From contig NZ_CAJGZV010000001.1 in the NCBI RefSeq assembly GCF_904846065.1, forward strand, positions 2,480,001 to 2,544,000: 64,000 bases of DNA, given 5' to 3'. The DNA is from Psychrobacter immobilis. Lineage in GTDB: Bacteria > Pseudomonadota > Gammaproteobacteria > Pseudomonadales > Moraxellaceae. The position numbers and the translations under genes are program-made. The notes beneath the pieces are model-generated. The model searched no databases and had not been told where the DNA came from. It saw nothing but the letters and a program-made list of their open reading frames with translations. This document shows positions 1 through 9,214 of this stretch, piece after piece (within the stretch, counting starts at the first letter, position 1; every line of letters begins with the position of its first letter).

Positions 1-2
1 AT

Positions 3-917
3 ACCCTTCAATGGGCAAGTAATTATGAGTGGAAGTTAATACAAGTAAAAGATCAGCAAAGTAACTTTATTAATATAAGTAATGATACACCGATTACTTT
101 AGCAGTAGCGCCCAGTTCGTTAAGCTTGTTTCAAGGCTGCCAACATTTTGCTATCAAATTCGTCTGGATGTCCGCACCGCCTTTTGAGTACGGTAGCGAG
201 CTCAGAGAAAGACCCTCGACCTGCAAAACTGCTCCTGAAAACAAAGTAAGTAATACAAATATCAAAAAGTTATTTCCTAACGATAATAATATTATTAAGT
301 TAGATATTGAGCTATTATCAGTCGCAAAAAGCAAACTCGTTAATACTCAAATGACATCGAAAAACTTGGTCGTTAAAATCGAAAATGGCAATACGTTAAC
401 ATTTGATGGTACGCCTAGGACATTTAAAGAACCGACTGGACTCCCTATTGATAAGGCATTATTAGAGCACTATGACTGGCGGCTGGTTAGCGCCGTTCGT
501 AATACTGTTAATGACAAAGGGCAGGTAATATCTCGAGAGTCTATTGGTCATTTTTATCATCCAGAGTTTCCAGTGTCGCTAAAACTTAGAGGGTATGACG
601 ATAGTCAATACGCATTTTTTAGTTCTAGCTGCAATGGTATCGGTGGTCCTTATATTTTGATGAAAGATTATACATTGCTAGTTGGCTCGGGACCACAAAC
701 GCTCATGGGCTGCGGTGTTACTGGTAATAGAATTGAGGGCGAGCTTGCTAAGCTTATTAGTAATAGCCAGAGCACTCTTAGTTTGAGTTTGCAACCTTCA
801 CAATCAATATCGCCAACAGCAGACGATCAGACTGATATGCCTCGCTATAATTTATTGCAAACAATGGAAACTGGCGAAACTTTAGTATGGCAAAACGAAG
901 TAAAGAAAATACCGTAA
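3..917 (+). CDS. META/HslJ-like two-domain protein, 5' end outside window
   Basis: The reading frame is open from the first bases of the window to the stop at 917, so the gene begins upstream. The TTG at 126 is an internal codon rather than a start. The visible part is about 304 residues. Two copies of a META-like pattern (W-L near the start, a CN-G or GC core, a final L-W) can be seen. The first is degenerate, from YEWKL at the left edge through FQGCQ. The second is clearer: YDWRLVSA, then SSSCNGIGGPY, TLMGC, and LLQTMETGETLVWQ at the C-terminus. META/HslJ domains occur in envelope or stress proteins (HslJ in E. coli is linked to heat shock and novobiocin resistance). The function here is unknown and the N-terminal signal sequence cannot be seen. 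Confidence 0.7.
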   Translation, partial: TLQWASNYEWKLIQVKDQQSNFINISNDTPITLAVAPSSLSLFQGCQHFAIKFVWMSAPPFEYGSELRERPSTCKTAPENKVSNTNIKKLFPNDNNIIKLDIELLSVAKSKLVNTQMTSKNLVVKIENGNTLTFDGTPRTFKEPTGLPIDKALLEHYDWRLVSAVRNTVNDKGQVISRESIGHFYHPEFPVSLKLRGYDDSQYAFFSSSCNGIGGPYILMKDYTLLVGSGPQTLMGCGVTGNRIEGELAKLISNSQSTLSLSLQPSQSISPTADDQTDMPRYNLLQTMETGETLVWQNEVKKIP

Positions 918-1116
918 ACAATTTTCAAACCCATACGATACTTACATTTATTAACCGATTGTTGCGCATTTGATGAATAACTATATCTAATCCTTAGCTA
1001 TACTGATGACGACATTAACGAATGTTTATAGAAATCAAAAGATACTTACCTATAAACATTCAAGAGTTAGCTTTTTATCAAAAATAACTAAATATTAAAT
1101 ATAAATGGAGATAATA

Positions 1117-1674
1117 ATGAATAAGACGATGCTTGCAAGTGCCCTATTATGTGGTTCAGCGTTAGTAATGACGGGTTGCCAAACCGTCGAAGGTCAAATG
1201 CAAACTGGCAATCCACTTAGCCAACCTGCCTTAAAATCTACTATTAATGCAGTCGCTGGTAATAAAAATGAAGTGGGTCAAGTATTCTTACGTCCAGTTG
1301 ATGGCGGCGTACAAGTCTACGGTAAGCTGATGAATTTGCAGCCGGGCAAGACAGTATCATTACACATTCACGAAACAGGTAGCTGTGCTGATATGGGTAA
1401 AGCGGCAGGTGGTCACTTTAATCCTGACAATAAGCCTCACTCTAATCCTGATGATATGAATGGTCATGCTGGAGACTTGCCTAACCTCACTGCCAATGCA
1501 GATGGCGTGGCTACTATTAACTATGTGAATAAAAAAATCTCTGTCGCTGATGCTGGTAAATATAGCGTTAATCGTCTAGCCTTTATTGTACATAGCGGTG
1601 CTGACGACTATACTAGCCAACCAGCTGGTAATGCAGGCGACCGCGTTGCTTGCGGTATCATCGAAAAGAACTAA
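1117..1674 (+). CDS. sodC: Superoxide dismutase [Cu-Zn], lipoprotein form
   Basis: Converts superoxide to hydrogen peroxide and oxygen in the periplasm. The 185-residue product starts with a lipoprotein signal ending in MTGC (Cys21), so it is probably lipid-anchored. Family signatures are the HIHETGSC copper-ligand strand, GGHFNP and NGHAGDLPNL with further metal histidines, and the C-terminal GDRVACGII. The two cysteines in GSC and VACG would form the conserved disulfide. I chose the ATG at 1117 because GGAG lies at 1107-1110 at proper distance; an upstream in-frame ATG at 1105 has no ribosome site. The gene stands alone, convergent with topA, with a shared terminator between them. Family assignment is secure; lipid anchoring is inferred from the lipobox. 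Confidence 0.95.
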   Translation: MNKTMLASALLCGSALVMTGCQTVEGQMQTGNPLSQPALKSTINAVAGNKNEVGQVFLRPVDGGVQVYGKLMNLQPGKTVSLHIHETGSCADMGKAAGGHFNPDNKPHSNPDDMNGHAGDLPNLTANADGVATINYVNKKISVADAGKYSVNRLAFIVHSGADDYTSQPAGNAGDRVACGIIEKN

Positions 1675-1727
1675 TAGCATCTGAACTTAGCTGTTATTGA
1701 TATCACAAATATGAATAGCACAAAAAA

Positions 1728-1755
1728 ACCTCTTAGATTCTAAGAGGTCTTTTTA
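1728..1755. terminator. Bidirectional intrinsic terminator between sodC and topA
   Basis: Perfect 9-bp stem (ACCTCTTAG / CTAAGAGGT) with a 3-nt loop. It is flanked by a run of A on the left and CTTTTT on the right, so it can act for both convergent genes. Confidence 0.9.
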
Positions 1756-1791
1756 TTGTTTAAAGCGATTGATGGTAAAAGTAAGACAGAC

Positions 1792-4473
1792 TTACTCCTC
1801 TACCCATTTGCCATTACGCCAATACACACCCCAACGTGTGGCCTTACCGTTTTTCTCAGAGCCAATATATTGCTCCTTCTTCTTACGTGACCAGCGTAGA
1901 ATAGTTGGATTACCATCTGGATCTTCATCTGGACCTTCAAAAAGATACTGGAATTTATCTTCCATTTTATCTTTGATTTCGCGTAGCTCAGCCAGCTTTG
2001 GTGCGCGTGTCTCGCGTACTTTCGGGAATTTAGACGCCGCCAAGAACATCCCAGCTGCCCCTTCACGCAAGATAAAGTAATCATCGTGCTTGGTTGATTT
2101 CAGCTCTGGCAGATGAATAGGATCCATGCGCGGCGGTGCGGCTTCGCCTGTTTTTAGCACTTTACGCGTATTATCACATTGCTGACAAGCGAAGTAAGGA
2201 CCAAAACGTCCCGTCTTTAGCTCCATTTGTCCATCGCACTTATTACAGTCAATGGTTGGAGAATCAGAGCCAGGCACTTCGAACTTGCCTTCTTCTAAGA
2301 CATAACCATCACAATCAGGATTGTTACCACACACATGCAGTTTCAGACCGCCATCGACGATATAACCATTCATTGCCGTGCTACATTTCGGGCAACGCTT
2401 TTTCTCCATCAAATCGCGAACTTCTGCCGCTTCATCATCGCCTTCTGCCTCATCAAGATTGGCAAAAGCTTCGACGGGCATTAAATTCTTAGTGCCTTTA
2501 CAGCGCTCTTTTGGCGGTAAATTATAGCCAGTACAACCTAAGAATACACCCGTTGAGCCAGTACGTAATTGCATTGGACGATCGCAAAGATCGCAATGCA
2601 CGTCTGGTACGTCAGTTGGATCATTTGGACGCATACCGTCTTTTTCTTTGGCGCGATCAAGCGTTGTTTTGAAGTCGCCATAGAAATTATCGAGGACATC
2701 TTTCCAATCTGTATCACCTTCTGCGACATGGTCAAGCTTGTCTTCTAGCGCGGCGGTAAAGGTATAATCCATCAAATCTGGGAAGCTTGCGGTTAGTCTG
2801 TCGGTGACGATATCACCCATTTTTTCAGCAAACAGGCGCTTATTTTCAAGCTTCACATAGCCGCGATCTTGAATGGTCGAGATGATAGACGCATAAGTTG
2901 ATGGACGACCGATGCCTTTTTTCTCAAGCTCTTTCACCAAACTTGCCTCGGTATAGCGCGGTGGCGGCTTGGTAAAATGCTGACTCGGATCGAGCTTATC
3001 TAGTATTAATTTATCGCCTTTTTTCACGTCCGGTAATAAGGTATCGTCAGTTTTTGCTGGTGGCATAATCTTGGTGTAACCATCAAATACTAACGTACGA
3101 CCACGTGCTTTTAACTCGACATCATTGGCAGCGACGAATAGATTCACTGACAAGTATTTTGCTGGCAGCATCTGACAAGCGACAAACTGACGCCAAATCA
3201 GCTCGTACAAGCGGATGGCATCACGCTCAACCCCTTTAAGCTGCGTTGACTTCATATTGACGTTAGAAGGACGAATCGCCTCATGCGCCTCTTGTGCGCC
3301 TTGTTTGTTGCCGTAGAAATTTGGCTTTTCTGGTACGTATTTTGCGCCATAGCTGTCTTCGATATAGCCACGTACCGCAGCAAGTGCATCACCAGATAAG
3401 AAAGTCGAATCGGTACGCATATAAGTAATATGACCCGCTTCGTATAAGCGCTGTGCCAAAATCATGGTCTTTTTAACTGAAAAACCCAAGCGCGTGCTGG
3501 CTGCTTGCTGCAATGTCGAGGTGATAAATGGCGCACTCGGACGCGATTGCGTTGGCTTCTCTTCACGCTCTTTGACGATAAAGTCACTTGAGTTAAGAGT
3601 TTCTAAAACTTTATCTGTCTGCTCTTTATTAACGAGCTTAAGCGTTTTGCTGCCTTGCTTGGTCGCCTCTAAGCGAATCGCAATTTGCTCAGCGTCCTTT
3701 TTGCTACTGGCAACGTGAGTATCGGCATGAATTTGCCAATACTCTTCTGGTATAAAGGCGCGAATTTCATGTTCTCTTTCTACGACCAGACGCATAGCAA
3801 CGGACTGGACGCGACCTGCAGAGAGACCGCGAGCAACCTTTTGCCACAGCAGCGGCGATACCATAAAGCCAACGACACGGTCTAAAAAGCGCCGTGCTTG
3901 CTGAGCATTGACACGGTCGATATCAAGTTTGGACGGCTGCTTAAAGGCATTTTGAATAGCAGACTTGGTAATCTCGTTAAAAACCACACGCTCATACTTA
4001 CTGTCAGCGCCGCCGATGACTTCTTTAAGATGCCACGCAATCGCTTCCCCTTCTCTATCCATATCCGTTGCTAGATAGATTTTGTCAGCGTCTTTAGCTA
4101 AGGCTTTAAGCTCTTTAATGACCTTAGTTTTATTTGGTAATACTTCATAAACTGCTGCCCAGTCATGTTCTGGATCGACGCCCATGCGCCGTACCAAGGC
4201 TTGCTGGGTTTTTTCTTCTTTGCTTAGACTGTCATCTTTTTTAGTCGTTGTTGGTTTTTTTGCACTTTTGCTTGCGCCAACCGGCAGATCACGGACATGA
4301 CCAATACTGGAGCGCACGATAAAGTCATCGCCAAGGTATTTATTGATTGTTTTTGCCTTGGCAGGTGATTCTACAATCACCAAAGACTTGCCCTTTGGAC
4401 TGCCTTTGGGATTACCAGCAGCGGGCGCTGGACTTTTTTTGGTTGCGGTTTTTGCCATATGTGACGACACCAT
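1792..4473 (-). CDS. topA: DNA topoisomerase I (type IA)
   Basis: Relaxes negative supercoils through a 5'-phosphotyrosine intermediate. The 893-residue protein has a lysine/proline-rich N-terminus. The TOPRIM domain follows from about residue 28 ([17 protein letters not shown], then the metal-binding TDMDREGE). Next come the decatenation/active-site domains with catalytic Tyr351 in HITYMRTDS, and the [12 protein letters not shown] motif. The C-terminus carries three Cys4-type zinc ribbons (CDLCDRPM..., CPKCSTAM..., CNKCDGQM...CQQC) and a basic tail, as in E. coli TopA (865 aa). The start is uncertain: ATG at 4473 (MVSSHMAK) and ATG at 4458 (MAKTATKK) both lack a clear ribosome site. It is transcribed alone and ends near the shared terminator. 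Confidence 0.97.
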   Translation of the reverse strand: MVSSHMAKTATKKSPAPAAGNPKGSPKGKSLVIVESPAKAKTINKYLGDDFIVRSSIGHVRDLPVGASKSAKKPTTTKKDDSLSKEEKTQQALVRRMGVDPEHDWAAVYEVLPNKTKVIKELKALAKDADKIYLATDMDREGEAIAWHLKEVIGGADSKYERVVFNEITKSAIQNAFKQPSKLDIDRVNAQQARRFLDRVVGFMVSPLLWQKVARGLSAGRVQSVAMRLVVEREHEIRAFIPEEYWQIHADTHVASSKKDAEQIAIRLEATKQGSKTLKLVNKEQTDKVLETLNSSDFIVKEREEKPTQSRPSAPFITSTLQQAASTRLGFSVKKTMILAQRLYEAGHITYMRTDSTFLSGDALAAVRGYIEDSYGAKYVPEKPNFYGNKQGAQEAHEAIRPSNVNMKSTQLKGVERDAIRLYELIWRQFVACQMLPAKYLSVNLFVAANDVELKARGRTLVFDGYTKIMPPAKTDDTLLPDVKKGDKLILDKLDPSQHFTKPPPRYTEASLVKELEKKGIGRPSTYASIISTIQDRGYVKLENKRLFAEKMGDIVTDRLTASFPDLMDYTFTAALEDKLDHVAEGDTDWKDVLDNFYGDFKTTLDRAKEKDGMRPNDPTDVPDVHCDLCDRPMQLRTGSTGVFLGCTGYNLPPKERCKGTKNLMPVEAFANLDEAEGDDEAAEVRDLMEKKRCPKCSTAMNGYIVDGGLKLHVCGNNPDCDGYVLEEGKFEVPGSDSPTIDCNKCDGQMELKTGRFGPYFACQQCDNTRKVLKTGEAAPPRMDPIHLPELKSTKHDDYFILREGAAGMFLAASKFPKVRETRAPKLAELREIKDKMEDKFQYLFEGPDEDPDGNPTILRWSRKKKEQYIGSEKNGKATRWGVYWRNGKWVEE

Positions 4474-4746
4474 TATTATATGAGTAAATTAAAAGTAAGA
4501 ATAAATACAGCAGCATGGCAATTTATAATTGTGAGTTATAGTAGCGCGGTGAATCATTATAGTAATAGCTGCTTAAAAAAAACGTTTATAAAACAAACAA
4601 TAACCATAAGATAAAGAGTCAGTTATAAAGACGTTACACTGCTAAGCATTACACTGTCAACTGTAAATGACTGAGAGTTTGCCAAAAGTGCTTGCATATT
4701 GCTTATAAATGGAGATTAAAAAATTATTTTCTACCTTGTAGCCGTT

Positions 4747-5343
4747 TTATAGGCGCTTTTGCATCTCTGACGCCCATTGTTCAAGCTGTTTTTTGAGCAC
4801 CAACAAATCTGCTTCAATCAATTTTTGCTGATAAGCGGGATTGGATGAAGGACGCACATAAGCGATATCTTCCCAATAAATCACGATACTATTGGCCTTA
4901 GTCAGCAAACCTTTAACAAACGGCTCAATACTGATTGGCAAGTCTAGCGGCGCTTTATCCAAGCTAAAATTGGTCTTCTTGATAATCGTATTATTAGTGC
5001 TGTTATTAGCACGAATCGCACTTGGAATCGTGAGCTTAACATCATCTTTGCTTGTATCGACAAAACTACTATCTGGTCTCCATTGCCCATCAATCACTTG
5101 ATAGCGCGTGTGCGGCAGCTGCACATTATCTAACACTAAACAGTATTGACCTAACATTCCACGCCCATATTCGTTGTCTTTACCTTTGATCCAATCAGGG
5201 CAGCTCACCAGCTTTGGATTCAATTGTAAGCGACGCGCGGTCATGCGCAGCTTATCCAAACGCTGATCGATACCGTTAGGTTTGAGCGCCATCATACTCC
5301 CTAATACAAATAGTACAATGATAACGCCAATGAATGTTCCCAT
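4747..5343 (-). CDS. Hypothetical single-pass membrane protein
   Basis: 198 residues that I do not recognise. An N-terminal hydrophobic segment (about residues 4-20, GVIIVLFVLGSMMAL) is followed by a hydrophilic region, suggesting an N-terminal membrane anchor with the remainder on one side. The soluble part has conserved-looking features (LVSCPDWIKG, GMLGQYCLVLDN with two cysteines, and a C-terminal helix rich in L, K, E, Q). It is upstream of topA on the same strand with a 273-bp gap, so probably not co-transcribed as a tight operon. No function can be assigned. Confidence 0.75.
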   Translation of the reverse strand: MGTFIGVIIVLFVLGSMMALKPNGIDQRLDKLRMTARRLQLNPKLVSCPDWIKGKDNEYGRGMLGQYCLVLDNVQLPHTRYQVIDGQWRPDSSFVDTSKDDVKLTIPSAIRANNSTNNTIIKKTNFSLDKAPLDLPISIEPFVKGLLTKANSIVIYWEDIAYVRPSSNPAYQQKLIEADLLVLKKQLEQWASEMQKRL

Positions 5344-5466
5344 GATGGTCCGGCCTTTTGGATAAATGAAAATGTACTAAAAAATAAAACCGCTACTATC
5401 TATACAACGGGCTACAACAAAGACAGTGATTGCCCAGCTAACTATAAAAAAGCCATCATTGATTGT

Positions 5467-5754
5467 TTGAGCAGTCACTTTTTAACCAGTCATTTTCTAA
5501 CCAGTAGCGTTCTAATGAGCGGCTGTTTCACGAATGATTATCTAAATACTGGCTACTATATAGAAGCTTATAATGAGCACGAACCGTTAAAAATCAAGCA
5601 TGATGAATTGATAACCACCAATCACTCACGTTTTCGAATCTCGATGGCTTGGCTATATGTGCTAATAGATCAAACACTTAACTCGAATAAAAAACAGCAT
5701 AATAACGAGATACAAAAATTTGTCATCATCAAAAAGTGCTATGATAAACCATAA
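5467..5754 (+). CDS. Possible small lipoprotein-like ORF, doubtful
   Basis: A 95-residue open frame starting with TTG. It contains a lipobox-like LMSGC at residues 16-20 but only a short, weakly hydrophobic leader made partly of a repeated SHFLTS unit that comes from a local DNA duplication. No ribosome site is evident and the composition is ordinary for AT-rich spacer DNA. It precedes the DUF2799 lipoprotein gene on the same strand by 23 bp. It may be a small secreted protein or non-coding; the rest of the 5344-5777 spacer shows nothing else. Confidence 0.25.
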   Translation: MSSHFLTSHFLTSSVLMSGCFTNDYLNTGYYIEAYNEHEPLKIKHDELITTNHSRFRISMAWLYVLIDQTLNSNKKQHNNEIQKFVIIKKCYDKP

Positions 5755-5777
5755 TTTTAAACGCGCGCAGGTTTATT

Positions 5778-6317
5778 ATGAATTATCTTCTTAAGCGAAA
5801 CTCATCGACCGCTTCACTAGCGAGCAAATGTGTCCATAAACTCATGAGTAAAACTGGGCTTACCCTCTCGCTAGTAGGCGCTGCATTATTTACCCTATCA
5901 GGCTGTGCAACGACGCAAAATCTTACCCCGCAGCAATGTCAGGAAAGCAACTGGCAAGAAGTCGGCTATGCTGATGGCTTACAAGGGCGTTCAGGTGCTT
6001 ATTTCGGTCATTATGCTGATAGCTGCGCAAAGGTAGGTGGTCCCCTGCCCAACCGCATACAATGGGAGCAAGGGCGACAGCAAGGTCTCAAAAGCTACTG
6101 CACCGAGCTCAATGCTTATAAACTTGGTCGCGAAGGCTACGACTGGCAGCCCGTTTGTCCGCTCGAAGGCATCGAAAAGCTAGAAGAAGCTTACGCGCAA
6201 GGACGTTACTACTATATCCGTCAACGTGATCTCGATTACCTACGTTCGCCTTATCCGTTTGGCTACGGGCCTGGGCGCTTCGGTTACGGCTATCATCCCT
6301 TTGGCTATGGCTGGTAA
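5778..6317 (+). CDS. DUF2799-family lipoprotein
   Basis: 179 residues with a hydrophobic leader ending in LSGC (Cys43 from this start, Cys21 from the in-frame ATG at 5844), so probably exported and lipidated. The mature part shows the DUF2799 pattern: CQESNWQEVGYADGLQGR, a Cys-containing middle and repeated G-x-x-Q-G-like turns (WEQGRQQGLKSYC, YKLGREGYDW). The C-terminus is a Gly/Tyr/Phe-rich tail (FGYGPGRFGYGYHPFGYGW). AGG before the ATG at 5778 supports that start, but the shorter one gives a more typical signal length. The function of the family is unknown. A 14-bp hairpin follows the stop. Confidence 0.75.
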   Translation: MNYLLKRNSSTASLASKCVHKLMSKTGLTLSLVGAALFTLSGCATTQNLTPQQCQESNWQEVGYADGLQGRSGAYFGHYADSCAKVGGPLPNRIQWEQGRQQGLKSYCTELNAYKLGREGYDWQPVCPLEGIEKLEEAYAQGRYYYIRQRDLDYLRSPYPFGYGPGRFGYGYHPFGYGW

Positions 6318-6328
6318 AAAGAAAACCC

Positions 6329-6364
6329 CAATGAGTACTTAATTTGAGGTTTAAGTACTCATTG
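6329..6364. terminator. Hairpin, probable transcription end
   Basis: A perfect 14-bp inverted repeat (CAATGAGTACTTAA and its complement) with an 8-nt loop, just after the DUF2799 gene and facing exbD on the other strand. It lacks a strong T tract on either side, so termination is likely but not certain. Confidence 0.6.
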
Positions 6365-6474
6365 AGGCTGGAGAAAAGTTTATTATTTTTGTTTTATTAT
6401 TATATTAGCTACCTTTTTGATGGTTGGCTATCTAGCAAACATCATATGATAATCACGTCTTTTATAGACTCGCC

Positions 6475-6876
6475 TTATTCATTGACAAAGGCTATCTTCG
6501 TAAGTCCTGCTTGACTGGCAGCGGCTAGCACTTGAGCGACCGTGTCATATTTACTGTCTTTGTCAGCACGCAATTGTACAGAAGGGTCTTTACCTCCAGC
6601 ACTTTGCTGTTGTAACCGTGCCTCTAACTCCTCCATGCTAATCGCATCGCTGTCCCAAAATATCCCTGCGTCTTTATCGATGCTAATTTGAATAGCCTCT
6701 GGTGGCGCCTCATTTAACGCAGCACTGGTCTTCGGCAGCTCTAGTGGCACTGTCGGATTCAGTACGGTCGCCGTCAATAGAAATATAATCATCAATACCA
6801 GCATGATGTCGATAAGCGGAATGAGGTTCATCTCACTCATACTTTGACTGTCATCATCACCCAATTGAAATGCCAT
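6475..6876 (-). CDS. exbD: Biopolymer transport protein ExbD
   Basis: 133-residue ExbD/TolR-family subunit of the TonB energising complex in the inner membrane. A short cytoplasmic N-terminus (SEMNLIPLIDIMLVLMIIF) leads into one transmembrane helix with the essential proton-path aspartate (Asp23 in PLIDIML). A periplasmic domain follows, ending LTKIAFVNE. The ATG at 6876 was chosen because GAGAG lies just upstream; the TTG at 6888 is in frame but lacks a ribosome site. It is the third gene after tonB and exbB on this strand, 82 bp after exbB. Linkage to an iron importer and a Fur box favours ExbD over TolR. Confidence 0.93.
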   Translation of the reverse strand: MAFQLGDDDSQSMSEMNLIPLIDIMLVLMIIFLLTATVLNPTVPLELPKTSAALNEAPPEAIQISIDKDAGIFWDSDAISMEELEARLQQQSAGGKDPSVQLRADKDSKYDTVAQVLAAASQAGLTKIAFVNE

Positions 6877-6958
6877 AATCACTCTCAATACATTTGGTTA
6901 TTCGCAATATAGCTCGCTTGACTATCGCCTAACGAACTGCCCGATCAATGGATAGTCG

Positions 6959-7648
6959 TTAAGGCTGCGACGCGGCTGAATTATGATAATGAGTCACTTG
7001 CTGAGCATCTGCTGTGTTTGAGTGCATACCCTTTGCTAATGGATCTTGGGTAACAGTCGATTTGCTGTCCGTTAACGGCTGCTGGGTAACGACCATTTCG
7101 GCAGAACGTGCCAATAAGTCATGCGCTCTATCGTTGGCGTGATACATCACACGGCGATTGATACGCACTGCAAGGTTATAAAATACCACGGCTGGAATCG
7201 CCACGGCGATCCCCAAACCTGTCATGATAAGTGCCTCACCGACTGGCCCTGCTACTTGTCCCAAGCCTGCTTGCCCACTCATGCCAATGTTATGTAGCGC
7301 ATGAAAAATACCCCATACCGTCCCAAACAAACCAATAAATGGCGCAATTGCTGCCGTCGTCCCAAGAATAGGTAAGCCGCGCTCACTGGCAAAACGGTAA
7401 CGACCAATATGCTTGAGCAAGATCTGCTCAGTAACCAAACGGCGAGTAGTGGCATCTGCTGCTATCATCTCAGCCTGTTTTACTTGAATCTGCTGACTCA
7501 AATCATCTGCAACATTGGCGGCCAATTTGCGGCTTTGTAGCACACGAATGGTGCCAGTAACCCAAGAAAGAATAGATAAAGCAAGCAACAAAAAGAACAA
7601 AGTTTTTGTCACCATGTCGCTGATTTGCCAGTATTGCATAAAGTCCAT
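6959..7648 (-). CDS. exbB: Biopolymer transport protein ExbB
   Basis: 229-residue MotA/TolQ/ExbB proton-channel subunit. There is one N-terminal membrane helix (about 15-35), a cytoplasmic segment with RRLVTEQILLKHIGRYRFASERGLP, and then two helices. The family core is ILGTTAAIAPFIGLFGTVWGI and GEALIMTGLGIAVAIPAVVFYN. An AAGGAG site precedes the ATG. Together with ExbD and TonB it couples the proton gradient to outer-membrane receptor gating. The C-terminal about 30 residues (after MVVTQQP) are hydrophilic and variable. It lies between tonB and exbD. Confidence 0.94.
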   Translation of the reverse strand: MDFMQYWQISDMVTKTLFFLLLALSILSWVTGTIRVLQSRKLAANVADDLSQQIQVKQAEMIAADATTRRLVTEQILLKHIGRYRFASERGLPILGTTAAIAPFIGLFGTVWGIFHALHNIGMSGQAGLGQVAGPVGEALIMTGLGIAVAIPAVVFYNLAVRINRRVMYHANDRAHDLLARSAEMVVTQQPLTDSKSTVTQDPLAKGMHSNTADAQQVTHYHNSAASQP

Positions 7649-7726
7649 GTCAGACTCCTTTGTATTTTATTACCATTGTTCGATTATTTGCGATTGCGCC
7701 GATGCTTGGTACTAATAACCATTTAT

Positions 7727-8701
7727 TTATGGCACATTATAAGTAACAGGTAATGTGACATTACCGACGACTGGCACGCCATTTTTAGTAAAAGGTCTGA
7801 ATTTTCCAGAGCTTACTTGACGCTGCGCCTCTTTATCTACTATTGAATTGCCTGAAGATTGAGCAACGCGGGCACTATCAATACCGCCCTGCTTATTCAC
7901 TCTTAATATCAATACCACTTTGAATGTATCACCCGAAGATGCTCTACGAGCGGCTCGAGTAGGAAAGCTAAAGTTTGGCGCTGATGCCCAGTCTGCAGCA
8001 CTAGCAGTAAAGCTCACAGGTTCATTACTTGCAGCGGCTGCGGCTTTTTGCGCGGCATCTTTAGCCGCTTTGTCTTCTGCTGCTTTTCTGGCATTCGCTT
8101 CGGCTTGAGCCTCTCGGGCAGCCTTGGCATCGGCTATTTTCTTAGCGTCTTGCACTGCTCTATCATGGGCTTCTTGAGCGGCCTTTTGTGATTCTGCTGC
8201 TAGCATTTTACGTCGTTCTTCAGCTTCACGTTGACTATCAGCCATTGAGGTATCCACCTTCGATTCTACTATTGGCTTTTTCGACACCTCTTTTTTAATA
8301 ATATCAGGCTTCTTTTTTTCTACTTTTACGACAGGTGCTATATCAGCCTTTTTGGCTTTTACCACCGGTTTTTCTGGTGCATTTTGCTTAGCCTTCACTA
8401 CTGGAGCTACTTTAGGTTTTGACGGTGCTTGTTTTTTAGGTTCAGGTTTTGACTCTGTTTTAGGCGCTGCTTTTTTGGGCTTTACTTCCTGAACTTTTTC
8501 TACTTCAGGGACGGCTGTTTTGACAGGTAACGTCACCATCTCTATCTCGATAGGTGGTGTGTCTTTTTTTGGTTCAACTTTTATCTCAGGCGTCTTGATC
8601 GCCACCAATGCGACTGCCGTCAGCACGTGCAAGCCCACCACTATAATAATAGCTGCGAGTATCAATTTAAGTGGTGGCGCGTCTAAATCCGTTGAACTCA
8701 T
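7727..8701 (-). CDS. tonB: Energy transducer TonB
   Basis: 324-residue periplasm-spanning protein. An N-terminal membrane anchor (LKLILAAIIIVVGLHVLTAVALVAI) precedes a long Pro/Lys/Glu-rich spacer (about 40-150). An Ala/Lys/Glu-rich probable coiled coil covers about 150-220, and the C-terminal TonB domain (FKVVLILRVNKQGGIDSARVAQSSG ... VVGNVTLPVTYNVP) ends the protein. It transmits energy from ExbBD to TonB-dependent receptors such as the one encoded at 15.1-17.2 kb. It is the first gene of tonB-exbB-exbD, with a Fur-box-like palindrome 53 bp upstream of the start, so iron repression is likely. The Ala-rich coiled-coil region is reminiscent of TolA, but the linked genes and C-terminal domain favour TonB. 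Confidence 0.92.
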   Translation of the reverse strand: MSSTDLDAPPLKLILAAIIIVVGLHVLTAVALVAIKTPEIKVEPKKDTPPIEIEMVTLPVKTAVPEVEKVQEVKPKKAAPKTESKPEPKKQAPSKPKVAPVVKAKQNAPEKPVVKAKKADIAPVVKVEKKKPDIIKKEVSKKPIVESKVDTSMADSQREAEERRKMLAAESQKAAQEAHDRAVQDAKKIADAKAAREAQAEANARKAAEDKAAKDAAQKAAAAASNEPVSFTASAADWASAPNFSFPTRAARRASSGDTFKVVLILRVNKQGGIDSARVAQSSGNSIVDKEAQRQVSSGKFRPFTKNGVPVVGNVTLPVTYNVP

Positions 8702-8753
8702 AACACCCTAATATTCATTAACCGAGGTAGAATGGCGTAGATAATAATGCAAA

Positions 8754-8768
8754 CGATAATTATTATCA
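8754..8768. promoter_or_regulatory. Fur box upstream of tonB
   Basis: cGATAAT-T-ATTATCa is a 7-1-7 inverted repeat that matches the TGATAATNATTATCA Fur consensus at 14 of 15 positions. It lies 53 bp before the tonB start, a suitable place to repress the tonB-exbB-exbD promoter when iron is plentiful. Binding is inferred. Confidence 0.8.
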
Positions 8769-8939
8769 ATAATAAATTTATAATAATTTTACTTATTAGG
8801 CAAATAATCGGCCTATCTTTTAGCGTTATTAATAAGCAAAACCTACTTAATCATTCGACCATCCTTTCTCAAATATCGCTATACAGAGTTATTTTGCCAA
8901 GGCCGCCACAAATCATAAATAAAGTGACGTAATAAAAAC

Positions 8940-8975
8940 CATTATCATTTGTATTGATAATGAGTCTCAATTAAT
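8940..8975. promoter_or_regulatory. Fur-box-like cluster upstream of the siderophore importer
   Basis: ATTATCA (8941-8947) and TGATAAT (8955-8961) form an inverted repeat with a 7-nt spacer, followed by GATAATGAGTCTCAATT, a frequent Fur half-site arrangement. It lies about 240 bp before the binding-protein gene, so the promoter may start far upstream with a long leader. Confidence 0.6.
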
Positions 8976-9214
8976 TTATCATAGCCCCTAATCGACTGCG
9001 AATCTTTAAGATTACAAAATCTCAAGATATTAAGGCATGTTGAACGTCTCAATAGCTAAGCGTAAAAACAACCCATAAAAAATCATAACGTCAAAAGTAA
9101 TACCGTCGAGCATTGTATGGTGTGAAGCATCACATCGATGAAGTCCTTTTTACTTTTATATGACCGATTATTTGATACATCCTTTGTCCAACCAGCTGAT
9201 ATACCGAGTTATTT

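Larger units (their letters stand above)
8702..9214. other. Divergent regulatory spacer, tonB / siderophore importer
   Basis: AT-rich 513-bp gap between two divergent iron genes. It holds two Fur-box-like sites, listed separately, one near each gene. I see no convincing coding frame. Confidence 0.7.

Noticed and set aside
8747..8932. 61-codon frame in the tonB spacer
   Set aside because: It overlaps the Fur-box region, is very rich in Ile/Asn as expected of AT-rich DNA, and has no ribosome site.
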